NCBI GenBank assembly: GCA_945883495.1
Contig: CAMCXS010000019.1
Span: 1-64,000, forward strand
DNA length: 64,000 bases
DNA from: Akkermansia muciniphila
GTDB lineage: Bacteria; Verrucomicrobiota; Verrucomicrobiia; Verrucomicrobiales; DEV007
Direction of reading: 5' to 3'
Under the pieces are notes generated by a model, which saw only the letters and a list, made by a program, of their open reading frames with translations, did no database searches and was not told where the DNA came from. The translations under genes and the position numbers were made by a program. Positions 1 to 9,664 of this stretch are shown piece by piece. Each line of letters begins with the position of its first letter. Within the stretch, counting starts at the first letter, position 1.

Positions 1-96
1 ACCGAAGGGCGCGTTTGGACCCAACCCGTACTCTCCAACGGCCAGCTCTATGTCCGCAATGAGAAGGGTGCCATCGTCTGTCTGGGCTTAAAGTGA
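1..96 (+). CDS. 3' end of a PQQ-like beta-propeller protein (partial)
   Basis: The window opens inside a reading frame that ends at a TGA at 94-96. The 31 visible residues include VWTQPVLSNGQLYVRNEKG and end in IVCLGLK. This is the usual last blade of BamB-like PQQ-repeat propellers, in which a G-x-LYVR strand is followed by a short hydrophobic strand. The full gene at 58348-59667 belongs to the same fold class. Such exported propellers are frequent in Verrucomicrobia and Planctomycetes, and their substrates are mostly unknown. The rest of the gene is outside the window, so length, signal peptide and function cannot be judged. Confidence 0.7.
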   Translation, partial: TEGRVWTQPVLSNGQLYVRNEKGAIVCLGLK

Positions 97-155
97 TGTT
101 GGCGCTCGCAGGTTGTCCACGTCCAATCGCGCCCTGAAACGGCGAAGGGGATTGG

Positions 156-1469
156 ATGAACCGCCGCGCTTTTCTCGCCACCACGGCCGCCACCTTCGCC
201 TCGGCTCCCTACATTCTCGGGCAGGCAAAGAGCGGAAAAAAATACCGCACCGCCCTGATCGGGGCCGGTTGGTGGGGCATGAACATCTTGCGCGTCGCCC
301 TGGAATCCGGACGAGCCGAGGCCGTGGCGCTCGCGGATGTCGACTCCGATGTCCTAGAAATCTCCGCCGATGAAATCCTGGGACTCACCGGCAGCCAGCC
401 CAAGACGTACAAGGATTTCCGCGAGCTTCTGTCGGCCGAAAAGCCGGAGATCGTCATCATCGCCACGCCGGATCACTGGCACGCGCTGCAAACCATCGCC
501 GCACTTGAGGCCGGGGCCCATGTCTTCGTGGAAAAACCCGCAGGCCACACCATTTTAGAAGGTCGCGCCATGGTCAACGCGGCGCGACGCACCGGACGCG
601 CGGTCCAGGTGGGCCTGCACCGCCGGATTGGTCCGCATCACGTCAGCGGGATGGAGTTCCTCAAGTCCGGCAAGGTTGGCCAAATCGGCATGGTCCGGAT
701 GGTGGTGACCGGAGGCGCTGATGGCCCCGAACAGCCATCTGAAAACGTCCCGCCGCCCGCGGAACTCGATTGGGATTTCTACTGCGGACCGGCCCCGCTG
801 CGGCCGTATTGCCGGAACATTCACCCTGGCCGTTTTCGCAATTACCTAGACTTCGCCAATGGCACGCTGGGCGACTGGGGAGTGCATTGGCTGGATCAGA
901 TGCTCTGGTGGAGCGAGGAAAAGTGGCCCCGGAAAGTTCACTGCAGCGGAGGGCGTTCCATTCTCGGCCCGGCCATCCTCAACGACAAGGAACAGACGAC
1001 GGATGCCCCGGACCATCAGGTGGCGACCTACGAGTTCACGGACTTTACCGCAGTTTGGGAACACCGCCGATTTGGCGGAACCGGCACCGACCTTTCTCCA
1101 TTTGGAACCACCTTTTACGGCACCAACGGCACGTTTCATATGGGATGGAGGGATGGTTGGACGTTCCATCCGAAAAAGAAGGGCGAAGCGGTCATCCACG
1201 AAGACCCGAGGTTCGACAATGAGAAGGATGGCCATAACGTGCCTCCCCTGTGGCGTGACTTCCTGGATGCAATTGAGACGGGCCGGGCACCGGTCGCCAA
1301 CTTGGAAGTCGCCCACCTCTCCACGAATCTAGCCTTGCTCGGAATGCTCAGCCATAAGCTCGGCCGCGCCGTGACTTGGAACGGAAGCGAGGAGCGAATC
1401 CCCGACGATGCGGAGGCAAACGCGATGTTGCGCAGGGACTACCGCGCGCCTTGGCTCTACCCGGTGTGA
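156..1469 (+). CDS. Gfo/Idh/MocA family oxidoreductase, Tat-exported
   Basis: 437 residues. The N-terminus MNRRAFLATTAATF has the twin-arginine form of a Tat signal, so the protein is probably folded with its cofactor in the cytoplasm and then exported. A Rossmann NAD(P)-binding motif follows (ALIGAGWWG, about residues 33-41), and the family's EKP motif appears in HVFVEKPAGH, whose Lys is normally catalytic. The C-terminal half is the alpha/beta substrate domain. Family members oxidise or reduce sugars, inositols and glycosides, and PVC bacteria carry many exported paralogues whose substrates cannot be predicted from sequence. The next gene starts 140 bp downstream on the same strand. Family assignment is secure; substrate is unknown. 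Confidence 0.9.
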   Translation: MNRRAFLATTAATFASAPYILGQAKSGKKYRTALIGAGWWGMNILRVALESGRAEAVALADVDSDVLEISADEILGLTGSQPKTYKDFRELLSAEKPEIVIIATPDHWHALQTIAALEAGAHVFVEKPAGHTILEGRAMVNAARRTGRAVQVGLHRRIGPHHVSGMEFLKSGKVGQIGMVRMVVTGGADGPEQPSENVPPPAELDWDFYCGPAPLRPYCRNIHPGRFRNYLDFANGTLGDWGVHWLDQMLWWSEEKWPRKVHCSGGRSILGPAILNDKEQTTDAPDHQVATYEFTDFTAVWEHRRFGGTGTDLSPFGTTFYGTNGTFHMGWRDGWTFHPKKKGEAVIHEDPRFDNEKDGHNVPPLWRDFLDAIETGRAPVANLEVAHLSTNLALLGMLSHKLGRAVTWNGSEERIPDDAEANAMLRRDYRAPWLYPV

Positions 1470-1609
1470 TCCAGGCACGAGTGACGAAAGCGACACAATC
1501 GGCCAAGCGGACTCAGTCTTGAACCGTCCCCCAAACAACCTAGAATTAATTTGCCCTCTGGCTTGGATATTCACTTGCCAGGCACAAGATTCTAAACCAG
1601 TGCTTTGTT

Positions 1610-2449
1610 ATGACGAAGATCATCGTGGGGTTGGTCATTATCGCGATCGCCGCCCTATATTTCCAGTCAAAGGAGAAACTTGCCGAGAAGCAGACTCAGG
1701 ACAAGGCGCCCATCGCCATGGGATCATCTGCCACGGCCACTCGCCCGGGATTTGCGCCCCCCGAAAAGCCTACAAACTCCCTGATGCCCTCCCCTCCCCA
1801 GAACGCTCCAGCGGCCAAAAAGGCAGGAGCGCTGCCAATGGAACGAAACGTCACCGATGCGCAGGGCCGCGCCTTGCAGGGGATCGTCCTCGGGAAAGCC
1901 TCCAACACCATTGGATTCCGCCGGATCGCCGACCAAAAGGAGTTTGTAATTCCCATCTCACGCCTCTCCTCAGCAGACCAGGCATTCCTTCAGGGCATCC
2001 CCGACCAGAATCGTGAAGAAATCGAGAGAATCGTCGCCGAGCAGAAACTGAACGGCCGAATCGCTCGTTGGAACTCGGACTACGAATTCGCGATGGCCGA
2101 GGCCAAGAAATATAACCTCCCCATTTACATGATTTTCACCGGTCCCGACTGGTGCCCGCCCTGCAAAAGCATGGAGCGGAACATCCTCAATACCACGGAG
2201 TTCAGGGAATTCGCCGACCGCAGACTGGTGCTCCTCAAAATCTTGGTCCCGGCAAAAGGACGCTTGAGCCCAGAGAACAAAGCGTTAGCAGCGAAACACA
2301 GCGTTGACTCTTACCCTTTCGTCGTAATTACCTCGGCCAATGGCAAGCACATCTACCAAAAGGCCGGAGGCTACGATGACCTTCCAGCCTACATTGCCAT
2401 GCTCGGCAGAGAGCTCGCCGGACCCGGCAGCGAATCCGCGGACAGGTGA
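1610..2449 (+). CDS. Membrane-anchored SHD1-thioredoxin-like protein
   Basis: 279 residues. Residues 3-18 form a hydrophobic N-terminal anchor or uncleaved signal, followed by a Pro/Ala-rich linker to about residue 75. Residues 80-128 (VTDAQGRALQGIVLG...FVIPISRLS) resemble the SHD1-like module often seen in secreted PVC proteins. The C-terminal part is a thioredoxin fold with the active-site motif DWCPPCKSM (Cys182 and Cys185). It most likely acts outside the cytoplasmic membrane as a thiol-disulfide reductant or folding factor. The motif is that of a working thioredoxin (CPPC). It is separated from the MFS gene downstream by 113 bp, so co-transcription is possible but not shown. Confidence 0.82.
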   Translation: MTKIIVGLVIIAIAALYFQSKEKLAEKQTQDKAPIAMGSSATATRPGFAPPEKPTNSLMPSPPQNAPAAKKAGALPMERNVTDAQGRALQGIVLGKASNTIGFRRIADQKEFVIPISRLSSADQAFLQGIPDQNREEIERIVAEQKLNGRIARWNSDYEFAMAEAKKYNLPIYMIFTGPDWCPPCKSMERNILNTTEFREFADRRLVLLKILVPAKGRLSPENKALAAKHSVDSYPFVVITSANGKHIYQKAGGYDDLPAYIAMLGRELAGPGSESADR

Positions 2450-2562
2450 TCCAATCGCCTCGGGACGGAGGCGTCCGCGAAAGATCGCGCGAACTTTCTG
2501 ATCGTGCGTTGTCGATTTCTCCGTGATGACCGGAAAGCTTCCGGATTCACGCCGACTTTCCC

Positions 2563-4065
2563 ATGCATCAAATGCGCCTTGCCCAGGGCTCTCAACGAGC
2601 CCAACAGTTCACCTTGCTCGCCGCATTCTTGGGCTGGCTGTTTGATGGATTTGAGATGGGGCTCTTCCCGTTGGTCGGCAAGGTGGCCGTGGCGGATCTC
2701 TTGGGCTCAAGCGCCCAGCCGGGTGACGATGCCAAGTGGTTCGGTGCGATCATCGCCACGTTCCTCGTGGGAGCAGCCAGCGGTGGCGTCGTCTTTGGCT
2801 GGCTCGGGGATAAAATCGGCAGAGTTCGCGCCATGTCGCTCAGCATCCTCACCTATGCAATCTTCACCGGCCTCTGCGGGTTTGCGGCAGAGGCCTGGCA
2901 ACTGGCCGGATTGCGATTTATTGCCTCATTGGGCATGGGAGGCGAGTGGTCGCTGGGCGTGGCTTTGGTCAACGAGGTTTGGCCGGGCAAGTCGAGGGCA
3001 CTCGTGGCCGGCCTCATCGGTGCCGCGGCCAACATCGGCTACCTCCTCGTCGCCATCCTGAGCATGTTCCTGCTCAGCTTCATCGGCGGAGTGGAAAACA
3101 TCATGCTCTCCCTGGGAGTGCCAAAGTCCGGAGTCGACCACCTGCTCGATAATTCCGCCTGGCGCTTTTTAATGATTAGTGGAGCGTTTCCGGCATTGCT
3201 GATTTTTCTGATCCGCGCTTTTGTCCCGGAATCGTCGCAGTGGGAAGAAGAACACGCGAAAGGGACAACATCCTACTGGAATCAGCGCGACCTCATTGGC
3301 GTCCTTGGCGGCGCGACGATGGCACTGGTCATTGTTTGGGCTTGGTCACCAGCCGGCCCCCATCCCGCCATGGCGACCCTGATCACGGTCGTGGGCCTCT
3401 GGTGCGCCGCTTGGGGATTCCTGCAGCCCGTGAAGGCCTACTTGGCCCGGGCCCGGACCAGCGGCTCTCTGCAATCCTCGGAATCAGAAGTGGTTCGGCT
3501 CATGCTGCTCGGCGCAGGCCTGGGGGCTGTGGCTCTTCTCGGTACTTGGGGCTCCACGCAGTGGGCTCCGCGTTGGGCGGAAAGTTTGGACCCGGACAAA
3601 GCGCATCACGCCAAGGAGTGGACACTGATCTGGATTTCCCTCGGTGCGATCACGGGGACCTTTGCCGCAGCCCTAGCGGCTGGACGGTTTGGACGGAAAG
3701 TCACCTACTCCGCCCTGTGCATCGGCTCCCTGGCAACGGCCTTATTCTTCTACTGGACCAACAGCGGGGTCACTCCATGGTTCTTGGGCACGGCTTTCCT
3801 CGCGGGCACCTGGACCGCGTCCTTCTATGGTTTCTTCCCGCTTTATTATCCCGAGCTGTTTCCCACCGCCGTCCGGGCCACCGGTCAAGGTTTTGCCTTC
3901 AACTTTGGGCGCATCCTCGCCGCCGTGGGCAGCCTGCAAACGGGCAACTTGACAAACATGCTTGGATTCCCCGCGGCGGGGTCCGTGATCGTCTCGGTGT
4001 ATGTGCTCGGACTGATCCTCATCCACTTCGCGCCGGAAACGAAGGAACGAGGACTCCCAAGCTGA
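2563..4065 (+). CDS. MFS transporter (metabolite:H+ symporter type)
   Basis: 500 residues with about 12 hydrophobic segments. The first transmembrane helix contains LGWLFDGFEMGLF, the W-x-x-D-G-F/Y-E/D signature of the SP/AAHS/MHS branch that carries sialic acid, aromatic acids and other carboxylates. The loop after helix 2 (GWLGDKIGRVRAM) is the classical MFS motif A, G-x-L-x-D-x-x-G-R. A cytoplasmic loop of about 60 residues around 230-310 divides the halves, and PETKERG near the C-terminus matches the end motif of the sugar porter superfamily. It is an inner-membrane secondary transporter; the substrate is not predictable. It converges on the small lipoprotein gene at 4253-4495, with 187 bp between them in which I see no gene. 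Confidence 0.88.
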   Translation: MHQMRLAQGSQRAQQFTLLAAFLGWLFDGFEMGLFPLVGKVAVADLLGSSAQPGDDAKWFGAIIATFLVGAASGGVVFGWLGDKIGRVRAMSLSILTYAIFTGLCGFAAEAWQLAGLRFIASLGMGGEWSLGVALVNEVWPGKSRALVAGLIGAAANIGYLLVAILSMFLLSFIGGVENIMLSLGVPKSGVDHLLDNSAWRFLMISGAFPALLIFLIRAFVPESSQWEEEHAKGTTSYWNQRDLIGVLGGATMALVIVWAWSPAGPHPAMATLITVVGLWCAAWGFLQPVKAYLARARTSGSLQSSESEVVRLMLLGAGLGAVALLGTWGSTQWAPRWAESLDPDKAHHAKEWTLIWISLGAITGTFAAALAAGRFGRKVTYSALCIGSLATALFFYWTNSGVTPWFLGTAFLAGTWTASFYGFFPLYYPELFPTAVRATGQGFAFNFGRILAAVGSLQTGNLTNMLGFPAAGSVIVSVYVLGLILIHFAPETKERGLPS

Positions 4066-4252
4066 AGTGGCGTCCCCGGCCTACCGCTCAAGCCCCCCTC
4101 CGCCGCGGCTTCACCGGCCGCACTGGTGACGGGCCAAAGAGCAGTCTCCGGCGCGGACCCGCCGTCTGCGCGACGGCGACAAACCCGCACCGGCATCTCC
4201 CTCCCCGACCAATGCCTCCTGATGGAACCAGATCTCGGGTTCGGGCAACGAT

Positions 4253-4495
4253 TTAGTAGCCCTTCCGCTCGCGATTGTTTCCGACTACAGCGCCTCCGAT
4301 CGCTCCAACGGCTCCACCGATCAAGGCGCCCTTGCGACCTCCGGCGATGCCACCGACCGCAGCTCCCCCCAGCCCGCCCAAGAGAGCGCCGTTTTGGGTC
4401 TGCGTCTCGCAGGAAGTGACCATGAGGCCGGCGGCGGCCAGCAGCATGAATCGGCTGAATTGGCGAGGGAATGACAGGACAGGTTTGGTGTTCAT
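4253..4495 (-). CDS. Small glycine-zipper lipoprotein
   Basis: 80 residues when started at the ATG at 4495; an upstream TTG at 4519 is in frame, but the ATG has a purine-rich AGAGAAAA just before it. The N-terminus is a lipoprotein signal ending in MVTSC, an acceptable lipobox with the acylated Cys at residue 26. After the Cys comes GGLGGAAVGGIAGG and a second G-x3-G rich hairpin, i.e. two predicted glycine-zipper helices that pack in membranes, as in YMGG/Rcsf-type and OmpA-like zipper lipoproteins. Likely anchored in the outer membrane with an envelope-structural or stress role. It lies 42 bp after the aminotransferase stop, so it could be the last gene of that run. Confidence 0.8.
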   Translation of the reverse strand: MNTKPVLSFPRQFSRFMLLAAAGLMVTSCETQTQNGALLGGLGGAAVGGIAGGRKGALIGGAVGAIGGAVVGNNRERKGY

Positions 4496-4531
4496 GATGT
4501 TTTCTCTATGGAATGACAAACGAATGTTGAG

Positions 4532-5689
4532 TCAAGAGCCTCCTACGCGGGAAACCCTGGCAAGCCTAGCTTGCCCCCGGATCACTGCAAGCAGCCGGTG
4601 CACGTCCGTTTCACAATTATAGCCATGCACCGCGATCCGGATCCGCCCGGCGTGGTGCATGACGTGGATGTCTTCATCGAGCAACGCCGCGTGGATTTCC
4701 TCGCTGCGTTCGTGGCGGAAGGCGATGATACCGGTGGGATTGAGTGGCTGAGGCGGACACAGCGGCACGATTCCTAACTCTCGCAATCCTTCGTGCACCC
4801 GCGCCACGAGCGGCTCCGCATGAGCCACGATCTCTGGGACGCCAATGCCTTCCAGATACCGCAACGAAGCGTCCAGTGCATAGAGCGACACGAAATTTGG
4901 CATTCCGACGGAGAAACTGGCCGCCCCGCTTTTGGAAAGCGCGCGCTCGAACCGGTCCGGATCAAACGCATTGCGCAAGTGGTACCAGCCTCCGGCCCGC
5001 GTCGTAAGCCGTTCCGCGTTGCGGCTGGGAATGCCAATGATGCAACCGCCATGAATCCCCAACGTCCATTTGTGGGTGCTGGAGATCACGGCATCCGCGC
5101 CCTCGCAGTCCAGAATCACCCGGCCAAGCGCCTGGGTGACATCGACGGCGATCAGCGCGTTCGGCGCCCGCCGGCGCACCACGTCATGAAACGGTCTCCA
5201 GGCGATGCGATGCCCATTATAGAAGCTGATCAAGGATACCTGCACCAACCGCGTGCGTTCATTCAGCAGCGGTTCGAGGGTCTCCACCTCCAGCTCGCCG
5301 GCCGCCGCTCTCCAAACTCGGACCGCCGGAGGCTCCGGCATCCGCAACCAAGGGGTGGCCCCGGCCGGGAAATCCAGATCGGACACGACCACTTCATCCG
5401 GGCCACGCAGATTCAATGCCGACGCCAGCAAGTTGTATGCTTCCGAACTGCAAGAGGCGAAGGACACTTCCTCTGGAGCCATTCCGAGCATCCTCGCGCT
5501 GACCTCCCGGCAGGCTTCCACCCTGGAGAAGTGCCCTTGGCGTCCGTCCATTCCGAGCAATTTATCCCGCCAGTAATCCTGGATGGCCTCCCCAACAGAA
5601 AGCGGCGGAATACTCTCCGCGGCGGTGTTGAGATAAACCTGGTCCGCCAGGGACGGAAAATCGCGCAATCGTGTGGATTCAGTCAGCAT
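4532..5689 (-). CDS. Class V aminotransferase / cysteine-desulfurase-fold PLP enzyme
   Basis: 385 residues from the ATG at 5689 (MLTESTRLRDFPSL); in-frame codons further upstream lie inside the MFS gene. The start overlaps the MFS stop by 11 bp, which points to translational coupling. The fold type I hallmarks are present: VYLNTAAESIPP near the N-terminus, FASCSSEAYNLL for the phosphate cup, AVDVTQALG with the Asp that binds the pyridine nitrogen, and SSTHKWTLG with the Schiff-base Lys. The family includes desulfurases, selenocysteine lyases, kynureninase-like and serine-glyoxylate enzymes. No conserved active-site Cys loop was seen, so a lyase or transaminase role is more likely than cysteine desulfuration. 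Substrate probably linked to the creatininase and transporter upstream. Confidence 0.85.
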   Translation of the reverse strand: MLTESTRLRDFPSLADQVYLNTAAESIPPLSVGEAIQDYWRDKLLGMDGRQGHFSRVEACREVSARMLGMAPEEVSFASCSSEAYNLLASALNLRGPDEVVVSDLDFPAGATPWLRMPEPPAVRVWRAAAGELEVETLEPLLNERTRLVQVSLISFYNGHRIAWRPFHDVVRRRAPNALIAVDVTQALGRVILDCEGADAVISSTHKWTLGIHGGCIIGIPSRNAERLTTRAGGWYHLRNAFDPDRFERALSKSGAASFSVGMPNFVSLYALDASLRYLEGIGVPEIVAHAEPLVARVHEGLRELGIVPLCPPQPLNPTGIIAFRHERSEEIHAALLDEDIHVMHHAGRIRIAVHGYNCETDVHRLLAVIRGQARLARVSRVGGS

Positions 5690-6947
5690 GAGGCTTCGGT
5701 TCTTGTTGGCGCCAGAGAAACTGCATGGCGAGCACACCGATCCAAGGCGCCAGCCCGGCAATAACTAGGCCTTGGTCATAGCGTTGCGCGGGATCCGTCA
5801 CCACGTCCGCCATGCGGCCAAAGAAGGAATGCATGGGCGAGGTGACCGCCCAAACCCACATACTCAGGATTCCAGTCAAGCGCCCCACATAGGCCGGGGA
5901 AAGCTCCTGAACAAAACTATAGTAACAGGGAAACAGCGCGAGCGCGCCCATGCCGATGAGAAGGATCGTCGCCAGCAGCAGCGGACCTTGACCAAGGCTG
6001 GGAATGAAAAGACTCATGGAGGTCAAAACGCAGCTACCGGCATACACAACTCGGCGGGCGGCATGCGGTGTCAGCCCTCTCCCGCGAATCAGCCCCAGCG
6101 ACACGGCGCCAGCGAGAAAGCATCCGGCATCGGTCGCTATATAATAAAGTGAATTGAAATCCAAGGCGGTCTTTTCATCATATCCGCGCCCCGTCTGCAG
6201 AAACTTCATGAGCCAAACGCGGTAGATATGCCACACCGTCTGCGCTCCCATGATCAGCAGGGCCACCGCCCAAAACCGTCCGCTCAACAAAATTCCACCG
6301 AGTTCCTTGATCCCGTTCGCGCCTAGCGCCGCCCCCCTCTCCCCAGATAGATCCCGGGGCCGGAGACAGGCAAACCAGAGGAGCACCCAGACGAACCCGA
6401 CCGCTCCCACCACCACGAAGGCCCCACGCCAGGAACCGGGGGCTTCCGTCATGAGCAGTTTCATCACTTGCGGCGTAATGATTGCGCCGATCGAAGCCCC
6501 GCTCTGCAAAATGCTGTTCCCCATGGTCCGGTCTTTCTCTTCCAGCAGCGCAAAAGTCGTCTTGAGAGCACACGGCCAGTGTCCGGCCTCGAAGAATCCC
6601 AGCAACGTCCGGCACACCAGGAGCCCCTCAAATCCACCAGCCCATCCCGTAGCCACTCCCATCAAGGACCAAGCCGCCAGGATCGCAGGATACAGCAGAT
6701 AAATCCGGCACCGGTCGGCCAAAAAACCGAACACCAACGATCCCGCCGCGAAGGCCCATCCAAAAGCCAGCTCCATATGCCCATAGCTCGCATCGTCTAA
6801 TCCAAGCTCCGTCGTCACCCGGACCGAGGCATTCGCCAAGGTGACCCGGTCCATGTAGTTGATCATCGTGGCGAGGAGCAGCAATCCGGTCACACTCCAG
6901 CGCCACATGGCGGAACGATCGCCGGGCTTCTTTCTTGAGTTGTCCAT
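5679..6947 (-). CDS. MFS transporter (anion:cation symporter / ExuT-like)
   Basis: 422 residues from the ATG at 6947, 8 bp after the creatininase stop; a TTG at 6959 is an alternative. About 12 hydrophobic segments. Helix 1 has MINYMDRVTLANA, the N-Y-x-D-R signature of the ACS family that includes hexuronate, galactonate and phthalate transporters. LVFGFLADRC corresponds to motif A. A cytoplasmic basic stretch at the N-terminus (NSRKKPGDR) precedes helix 1. Members import organic acids by proton symport at the inner membrane. It sits between a creatininase and a class V aminotransferase with overlapping or near-touching ends, so the three probably handle one nitrogen-containing or sugar-acid substrate. 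The exact substrate is not visible from sequence. Confidence 0.87.
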   Translation of the reverse strand: MDNSRKKPGDRSAMWRWSVTGLLLLATMINYMDRVTLANASVRVTTELGLDDASYGHMELAFGWAFAAGSLVFGFLADRCRIYLLYPAILAAWSLMGVATGWAGGFEGLLVCRTLLGFFEAGHWPCALKTTFALLEEKDRTMGNSILQSGASIGAIITPQVMKLLMTEAPGSWRGAFVVVGAVGFVWVLLWFACLRPRDLSGERGAALGANGIKELGGILLSGRFWAVALLIMGAQTVWHIYRVWLMKFLQTGRGYDEKTALDFNSLYYIATDAGCFLAGAVSLGLIRGRGLTPHAARRVVYAGSCVLTSMSLFIPSLGQGPLLLATILLIGMGALALFPCYYSFVQELSPAYVGRLTGILSMWVWAVTSPMHSFFGRMADVVTDPAQRYDQGLVIAGLAPWIGVLAMQFLWRQQEPKPHAD

Positions 6948-6955
6948 CGCCGTCT

Positions 6956-7714
6956 TCAACCGTCCCAGCTCTGCCCATCCCAGGCGATCATCCGTTCGAT
7001 CAGTTGCACCGCCCCAGCGGCAAACGTTTCGAACAGCGCTTCCCCTTTCTCCGCCGTGGCGTGCCGAGGTGCGCCCACGTGACCATGCTCACTGCGCTCC
7101 GGCATAATCCAGCCCCGGGAGGCTGGCTCAAACGGGTTCCCACGAGCCTGATCAGGCACTCGTTCATGTCCCTTGACGAAGCGGGGATTCAGCCGGAGCA
7201 CCATCGAGGTCTCCCACTCACAGGCATGCCCGAGAGACGGTTCCTGGAGCCCCGGATGCGACTGTGCCGCTCGATCCGTCAGGTTCCAGTAGGTGCCAAA
7301 GAGGAGCAGGAGGTCCCGGCGCTGCCGATGCCGTTGCCGGACCTCAAACACCGCCTGCTTGCCCGGCACATCATTGCCGCCATGGCCATTGAGGATCAGA
7401 ATCCGGCAAAATCCGTGACCGATGAAGTTCTCCAACAATCCAGCGAGGAGATCGATGTAAAGCCGCGGCTCCGCCGAGAGCGTGCCCGGAAAATCGAGGT
7501 GGTGATGCGAATTTCCCAGCCATTGCAGCGGAGCAAAAAGGGCCGCCGCTCCCAAATGCTCCTCTGCCCGGCGGGCAATCTCCCCCATCAAGAGAGAATC
7601 CGTGAACAGCGGCGCGTGCCGTCCGTGTTGCTCAAGCGCCGCCACCGGGAAAACGACCGGCGTGTTCTTGTCCAGGGCGGCGATCTCAGGCCAAGTCAAT
7701 TCCGCGAGCAGCAT
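6956..7714 (-). CDS. Creatininase-family amidohydrolase
   Basis: 252 residues from the ATG at 7714; a TTG 36 bp upstream would add a Pro/Gly/Ser-rich tail that is not typical of the family. The metal-site residues of the creatinine amidohydrolase family are in place: the LEQHGRHAPLFTDS stretch supplies Glu, His and Asp ligands, ILNGHGGND supplies the second His, and CEWETSMVL supplies the late Glu. Family members cleave cyclic amides or formamides (creatinine, formamidopyrimidines, mycofactocin precursor) with two divalent metals in the cytoplasm. In this operon it probably opens an imported amide. It is followed 8 bp later by the transporter gene and preceded by ilvD with an 89-bp gap. Confidence 0.87.
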   Translation of the reverse strand: MLLAELTWPEIAALDKNTPVVFPVAALEQHGRHAPLFTDSLLMGEIARRAEEHLGAAALFAPLQWLGNSHHHLDFPGTLSAEPRLYIDLLAGLLENFIGHGFCRILILNGHGGNDVPGKQAVFEVRQRHRQRRDLLLLFGTYWNLTDRAAQSHPGLQEPSLGHACEWETSMVLRLNPRFVKGHERVPDQARGNPFEPASRGWIMPERSEHGHVGAPRHATAEKGEALFETFAAGAVQLIERMIAWDGQSWDG

Positions 7715-7803
7715 CCCCGATGAACTGCCAGAACCCGGCGGCGGCGGCAAGCCTTTGGATCAGGAATACGCCGCGCCGAGTCTGGGAGATCGATCGCTCC
7801 CGC

Positions 7804-9510
7804 TTACAAATTTCCGTCCGTGATCGCGCCAGTGGAGGCGGAACTGGCCAGCTTGGCGAACTTGGCGAGCACGCCGCGAGTGTATTTCGGCTCCGGAGCT
7901 TGCCACTTGGCGCGGCGCTCCGCCAACTCGGCGCTCGTAACCAGGACGTCGATGGTGTGATCAACCGCATCAATGGTGATGTCATCGCCATCTTGCAGCA
8001 GCGCGATCGTTCCGCCGACAGCCGCCTCCGGAGTGATGTGCCCGACGACGAAACCGTGGCTGCCGCCGGAGAAACGTCCATCGGTGATCAAGGCCACTTG
8101 CTTGCCGAGGCCACGTCCCATGATGGCGCCCGTGGGCCCCAGCATTTCGCGCATCCCTGGACCGCCTTTGGGCCCCTCGTAACGAATGACGACGACATCT
8201 CCCGCCACCACCTGGCCGCCCAGGATAGCCTTCATCGCCAGCTCTTCGGAGTCGAAGCAGCGGGCCTTGCCGGTGAATCGTTCCCCTTCCTTGCCGCTGA
8301 TCTTAGCGACGGCGCCCTCGGGAGCCAAATTTCCGTAAAGGATGACGAGATGGCCTTCCTTTTTCACCGGGTTGTCGAACCCGCGGATCACCGTTTGCCC
8401 CTCCGGATACTTGGGCGAAACCTTGGCCAAGTTCTCCGCCACGGTCTTGCCCGTCACGGTGAGGCAATCCCCGTGCAGCAAGCCGGCATCCAACAGCATG
8501 CGCATGAGCGGCAGCGTACCGCCAATTTCGACGAGCCGAAGCATGACGTGCTGCCCGCTCGGCTTGAGGTCCGCGAGAACCGGCGTGCGACGCCCGATCC
8601 GGGTGAAATCATCAATGGTGAGCTCCACTCCGGCGGCATGCGCCATGGCGATCATGTGGAGCACCGCGTTCGTCGAGCCCCCCAAGGCAGTGATCACGGT
8701 GATGGCATTCTCAAACGCCTTTTTCGTCATGATATCCCGGGGCCGGATGCCTTGCCGGATCATCTCCATGACGGCGGCGCCAGAGTCGAAACAATCCATG
8801 AGCTTCTCATCAGAGACCGCCGCTTGGGCCGAACTGTTTGGCAAGCTCATCCCCAAGGCTTCAATCGCGGACGCCATCGTATTCGCGGTGTACATCCCGC
8901 CGCAGGAACCGGCCCCCGGAATAGCGACTTCCGTAATGTCATCGAGCTCGGCATCGCTGATCTGGCCGCCCGAATGCTGGCCGATCGCCTCGAACACGGA
9001 GACGATGTCCACGTCTTTTCCATTGTGGCAGCCCGGCTTGATCGTGCCGCCGTAGACAAAAATCCCCGGCCGGTTCAACCGCGCCAAGGCCATCACGCAC
9101 CCGGGCATATTTTTGTCGCAACCACCGATCGCGATGATTCCGTCCATCCCCTCGCAGCCGGCCACGGTTTCGATGGAGTCGGCGATGACCTCGCGAGAGA
9201 CCAAGGAATACTTCATGCCCTCGGTGCCCATGGAGATGCCATCGGAGATCGTAATCGTGCCAAAGGGAATGCCCTTCCCGCCCGCGGCATCGACTCCCTT
9301 GACCACCTCCAACGCGAGCTTGTCGATGTGCATGTTGCAGGGCGTAACCATGCTCCAGGTGGAGGCGATCCCGACTTGGGACTTCTTGAAGTCCTCCCGG
9401 CGGAAGCCAACGGCGTGCAGCATGGCGCGGCTGGCGGCGCGGTCAGGACCGTCGAGCATCGGTCCGGAATACTGACGATGCGCGGAGGTGGAGGGGTCGG
9501 GATTGCTCAT
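7804..9510 (-). CDS. ilvD: Dihydroxy-acid dehydratase
   Basis: 568 residues from the ATG at 9510 (MSNPDPSTS); another ATG lies two codons upstream. The open frame runs further back into a simple repeat, which is not part of the gene. The IlvD/Edd family motifs [14 protein letters not shown] and [16 protein letters not shown] carry the Cys residues that bind the iron-sulfur cluster, and the C-terminus has [16 protein letters not shown]. Length matches the family (550-620). It converts 2,3-dihydroxy-isovalerate and -methylvalerate to the 2-oxo acids of valine and isoleucine synthesis. The creatininase run follows 89 bp downstream. No other branched-chain genes are nearby, so a related sugar-acid dehydratase role cannot be excluded, although the motifs fit IlvD best. 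Confidence 0.93.
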   Translation of the reverse strand: MSNPDPSTSAHRQYSGPMLDGPDRAASRAMLHAVGFRREDFKKSQVGIASTWSMVTPCNMHIDKLALEVVKGVDAAGGKGIPFGTITISDGISMGTEGMKYSLVSREVIADSIETVAGCEGMDGIIAIGGCDKNMPGCVMALARLNRPGIFVYGGTIKPGCHNGKDVDIVSVFEAIGQHSGGQISDAELDDITEVAIPGAGSCGGMYTANTMASAIEALGMSLPNSSAQAAVSDEKLMDCFDSGAAVMEMIRQGIRPRDIMTKKAFENAITVITALGGSTNAVLHMIAMAHAAGVELTIDDFTRIGRRTPVLADLKPSGQHVMLRLVEIGGTLPLMRMLLDAGLLHGDCLTVTGKTVAENLAKVSPKYPEGQTVIRGFDNPVKKEGHLVILYGNLAPEGAVAKISGKEGERFTGKARCFDSEELAMKAILGGQVVAGDVVVIRYEGPKGGPGMREMLGPTGAIMGRGLGKQVALITDGRFSGGSHGFVVGHITPEAAVGGTIALLQDGDDITIDAVDHTIDVLVTSAELAERRAKWQAPEPKYTRGVLAKFAKLASSASTGAITDGNL

Positions 9511-9607
9511 GTGCATCGCAAAACACCGGGAAGCGGCGTGAGGCAACCGGAATTTGCGGGCGTTGCGCGAGTTGAGGGTTGAGTGTTGATGGTTGAGGGG
9601 CCCGTCA

Positions 9608-9659
9608 CCACCACTCCACCACTCCACCACTCCACCACTCCACCACTCCACCACTCCAC
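9608..9659. repeat. 8-bp tandem repeat CCACCACT, about 6.5 copies
   Basis: Six perfect head-to-tail copies of CCACCACT run from 9608 to 9655 with a partial copy to 9659. The array fills the gap between the adenylate-kinase-like stop (9665, reading leftward) and the ilvD start. On the minus strand it reads GTGGAGTGG and is open in frame with ilvD, which extends the apparent ORF upstream of the true start. It resembles the CTCCA-rich spacers near 55470, 59720 and 63290. Confidence 0.92.
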
Positions 9660-9664
9660 GCCCC

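Noticed and set aside
7720-9582. 620-aa ORF on the plus strand
   Set aside because: Antisense of ilvD, whose motifs are clear on the other strand.
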